Positions 53,801 to 56,800 of a stretch of 64,000 nucleotides of DNA are shown here, one piece after another. The notes beneath the pieces are model-generated. The model made no database searches. It saw only the letters and a program-made list of their open reading frames with translations, and was not told the origin of the DNA. The stretch is taken from NCBI GenBank assembly GCA_036898135.1, contig CM072511.1, positions 160,079,152-160,143,151 of the forward strand, written 5' to 3'. The stretch is from Oncomelania hupensis. Taxonomy: Eukaryota; Mollusca; Gastropoda; Littorinimorpha; Pomatiopsidae. A program made the position numbers and the translations under genes. Each line of letters starts with the position of its first letter. Position 1 is the stretch's first letter.

Positions 53801-56800
53801 CAGTCTTCTCAGGAGGAAAAGACTGGCGTTAAGTTACATTCATACAATTATTATAAATAAATATATAGTTGCTGGAGTTAGCATTCACTGGGAATAAATT
53901 CAATAATGCAAGCATTTCATCAGTTGCTCTAAAGTTTCTGCTTTTTTTTTGCAAATACCTTTCTATTAAAAACTGTTTTTTAAAAGATGCTTGCATATAA
54001 TATGACAAAAAAGTTTTGTGTACAATTACATTAATGCACATTTTACAATTGGGGGAGGTTATTTGTAATCAGTATTGTGTTTAATAAAAATTCCTCAAAT
54101 CTTATTGCAATAACGAAGTTTATTTCAGTATACATAGGTAGAATAATTCACTCTGACTATAGTAGGTGTTTGAATGTAATATAACATTGATATGGGGAGT
54201 CTAGTTCAGTAGTTGTCTAAGGGCTTTGTGTTAAGTTACATGCAAGACATTGACAAAAGGAGAGTTGAAATCAGTTTTTACATTTTGTCTTTCATTCTGG
54301 ATGGATTTACATTAACATGAAAAAATAAGTGAAACACCAGCGAAGCCTTTTTTGTGCTGTTTATATTTCCACACAGATGCTGTAACGTAACACTGACTTC
54401 TGGTGAAGAGTGGAATTTGCAATTTATTAAATCTGCTTGGTTTTCTCAGATAATGCATCAATGTGTATCTTTTCATACTCATTACGGGTGTTGTGAAAAA
54501 ACTTAGTACTACTTGGCAACTTGCTTCCTTGAAGAATCAAAGTAATTAAAAGAATTTTTTTTTTTTAAAAAAGTTCTTGTTGTGGTATGCTGAATTTGTT
54601 TCTTCTTTCATTCAAGTTTGTGTTGGTGATTTTGTGGAAATAACCATGCTGCCCGTTTGGATCGAGACATACTAACGCCATCTTATACTATGCAGTAAGC
54701 TGCACACACTTGACATATCAGCAAAATGTTCATGCTTCAGTTGTACTTCTTGTAGTAATGGAAGGTGCCAAAGCCTTTTGTACTTTTTTAAAGTCCAAAC
54801 CAACATTAAAAAGTGCACAGCTCTATGATGAGCTTATGACCATCTGTTTCATGACTACGCTTTCTTCACAAGCATGGCCAACATTCACAAACTTTTGTAT
54901 GGCCAAATGTTCACCACATTGCCTTTGTCAGTATGGCGGAAATAACCAGTCTCTTACCAGCTCCGTTCATTCATGGGCGAAGGTGACCATTTTTTTTCCC
55001 AAAGACAATTTATGTCTTATTTTTATGAGAGTGTATTTGTTCTACAGAAACCAAAATACTGTCAAATGCACATGTTTTTTTTCAATTTCATTGATTAACT
55101 CATTAAGATGCGTTTTTGACTAATGCACGTCTCTGCACGTTTATTATAATCATAATCAACTATCAAGGCCTAAAACACATAATTTGAAGTGACAGTGTGT
55201 GCTATGTGTCCAGTCAATATGATGGTTATTAGGACCTGAGATAATTGTAACTAAATCAGACTCAGAGCAATCAAGACTGAAAATTGTGCCCGATTGGTAC
55301 AGTTAAGTTACATTCAAACATCTAGTTTTAAATAAGTACATTTACCATGCAACCAAACTGAGCATTTGGGGTTCAGAGCATATAACTACATGTAATACAC
55401 TAATGAGTTGCTTTTAGTGATTTTTTTTTTCTGTCAGTGTCAGTGAAAGTCTCTTTTAAATTTAAGGGATTGGTCACTGTGTTAAGTTACATTCAAGCAC
55501 TTCAGCTACTGCAGTTTCAACTTTCAAGCTATATAAGAGTCCAGTAATTATTTCTTTCTTTTGTACTTGTAATGACATTGATTGGACAATTTTTCATCCA
55601 ATTTAGTGTTTCTAGTGATGCGTAAGTTGGTAGTTTCATGGTAGAATAGGATTTTATTGTGCAGTCCGTGGATGTACTAACTTACTAAGCTTGATAAACT
55701 ACACAAAACCCATTTTTAGTCAAATTTAATCTTCATTTTAAAGTGAAATAATGCTGCTAGTTACACATTAATTTTTCACACTAATTTTCCACAGAGAAAA
55801 GTTATTTTGCTTGCACATTTTCTTTCAAAAATACTGTTTGTTGTTAAATTACATCCATTCAAACTTCATTGTGCTTTTGTAAAGCCGACAGTCACCAGAA
55901 CACTTTGTTTTCACTTGCATACACTGTATTTGTCTAAGCAGGAACAACTAAATTAAAGATCAGTTGCATTTTCTGTACGAACTTTGTGTTTTGTAAAACT
56001 GTAACAGTGCAATACATTTTCATCAAATACAACCAAATGACAAATAAGTTTGTAAAAACACATCATTTCCTGCAGGATGCATGTTAGAAAATGATTGTAA
56101 AAACACGTGCAGTATGCATGTTAGAAAATGTAATAGTTTCAAGAAAAATTATGTTTTTTTCAGTAAGTTTTCAGAGTTGGTGTCAGACACTCACTGTCAT
56201 TGGACACTTTTCTGTATATTCTTCATTTCTTGACCATATTAAATAATAGTTTTTAATACACATTTCCAGAATTTCCCCAATTATAAGGGAGAATAAGGTG
56301 TTTTTTAAAAATTACATTCATGGGACGTACAACGTGCAGGGCAAAATGTTTTCATTGAATAAAGGACATATTAGTAGCACCAAGAACCACGCATACACTC
56401 TGACTCTAGTTTTGAAGCCAAGGCGTAAAACACTATGACAGAACTTCCTCTCACGGTCTCAGTTGAGAGAGAAATCGAAATTTGGAACCAGCTACCAGCG
56501 AGTGTTGTTGAGACTCCAACCCTGAACGCATTCAAAACCATTAGATGCACATATGCATCTACCGTAGTTAGGGCCTGATCAAAGATCAGCAGAACACACA
56601 CAAAAGTTCATTAGAATAGGCCTGGTCATAGACCATTTAGTTGGTCTATGGCCTGGCCAAAAGGCCAGTTTTATCAAGTCAATTTGAAAGGACAGGCTCT
56701 ACAAGTGCTCAATCATCCACCAAAACAATTATACAATTTACAGAAATAACAACTCTAACCTTTCTTTGAGTGTAGGTGTCCAGTTCGTAGGATTCAAGAA

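Noticed and set aside
54710..55123. 137-codon plus-strand open frame in intron 1
   Set aside because: No recognisable motif, AT-rich composition, no start or splice context that stands out. I could not support it as a gene.
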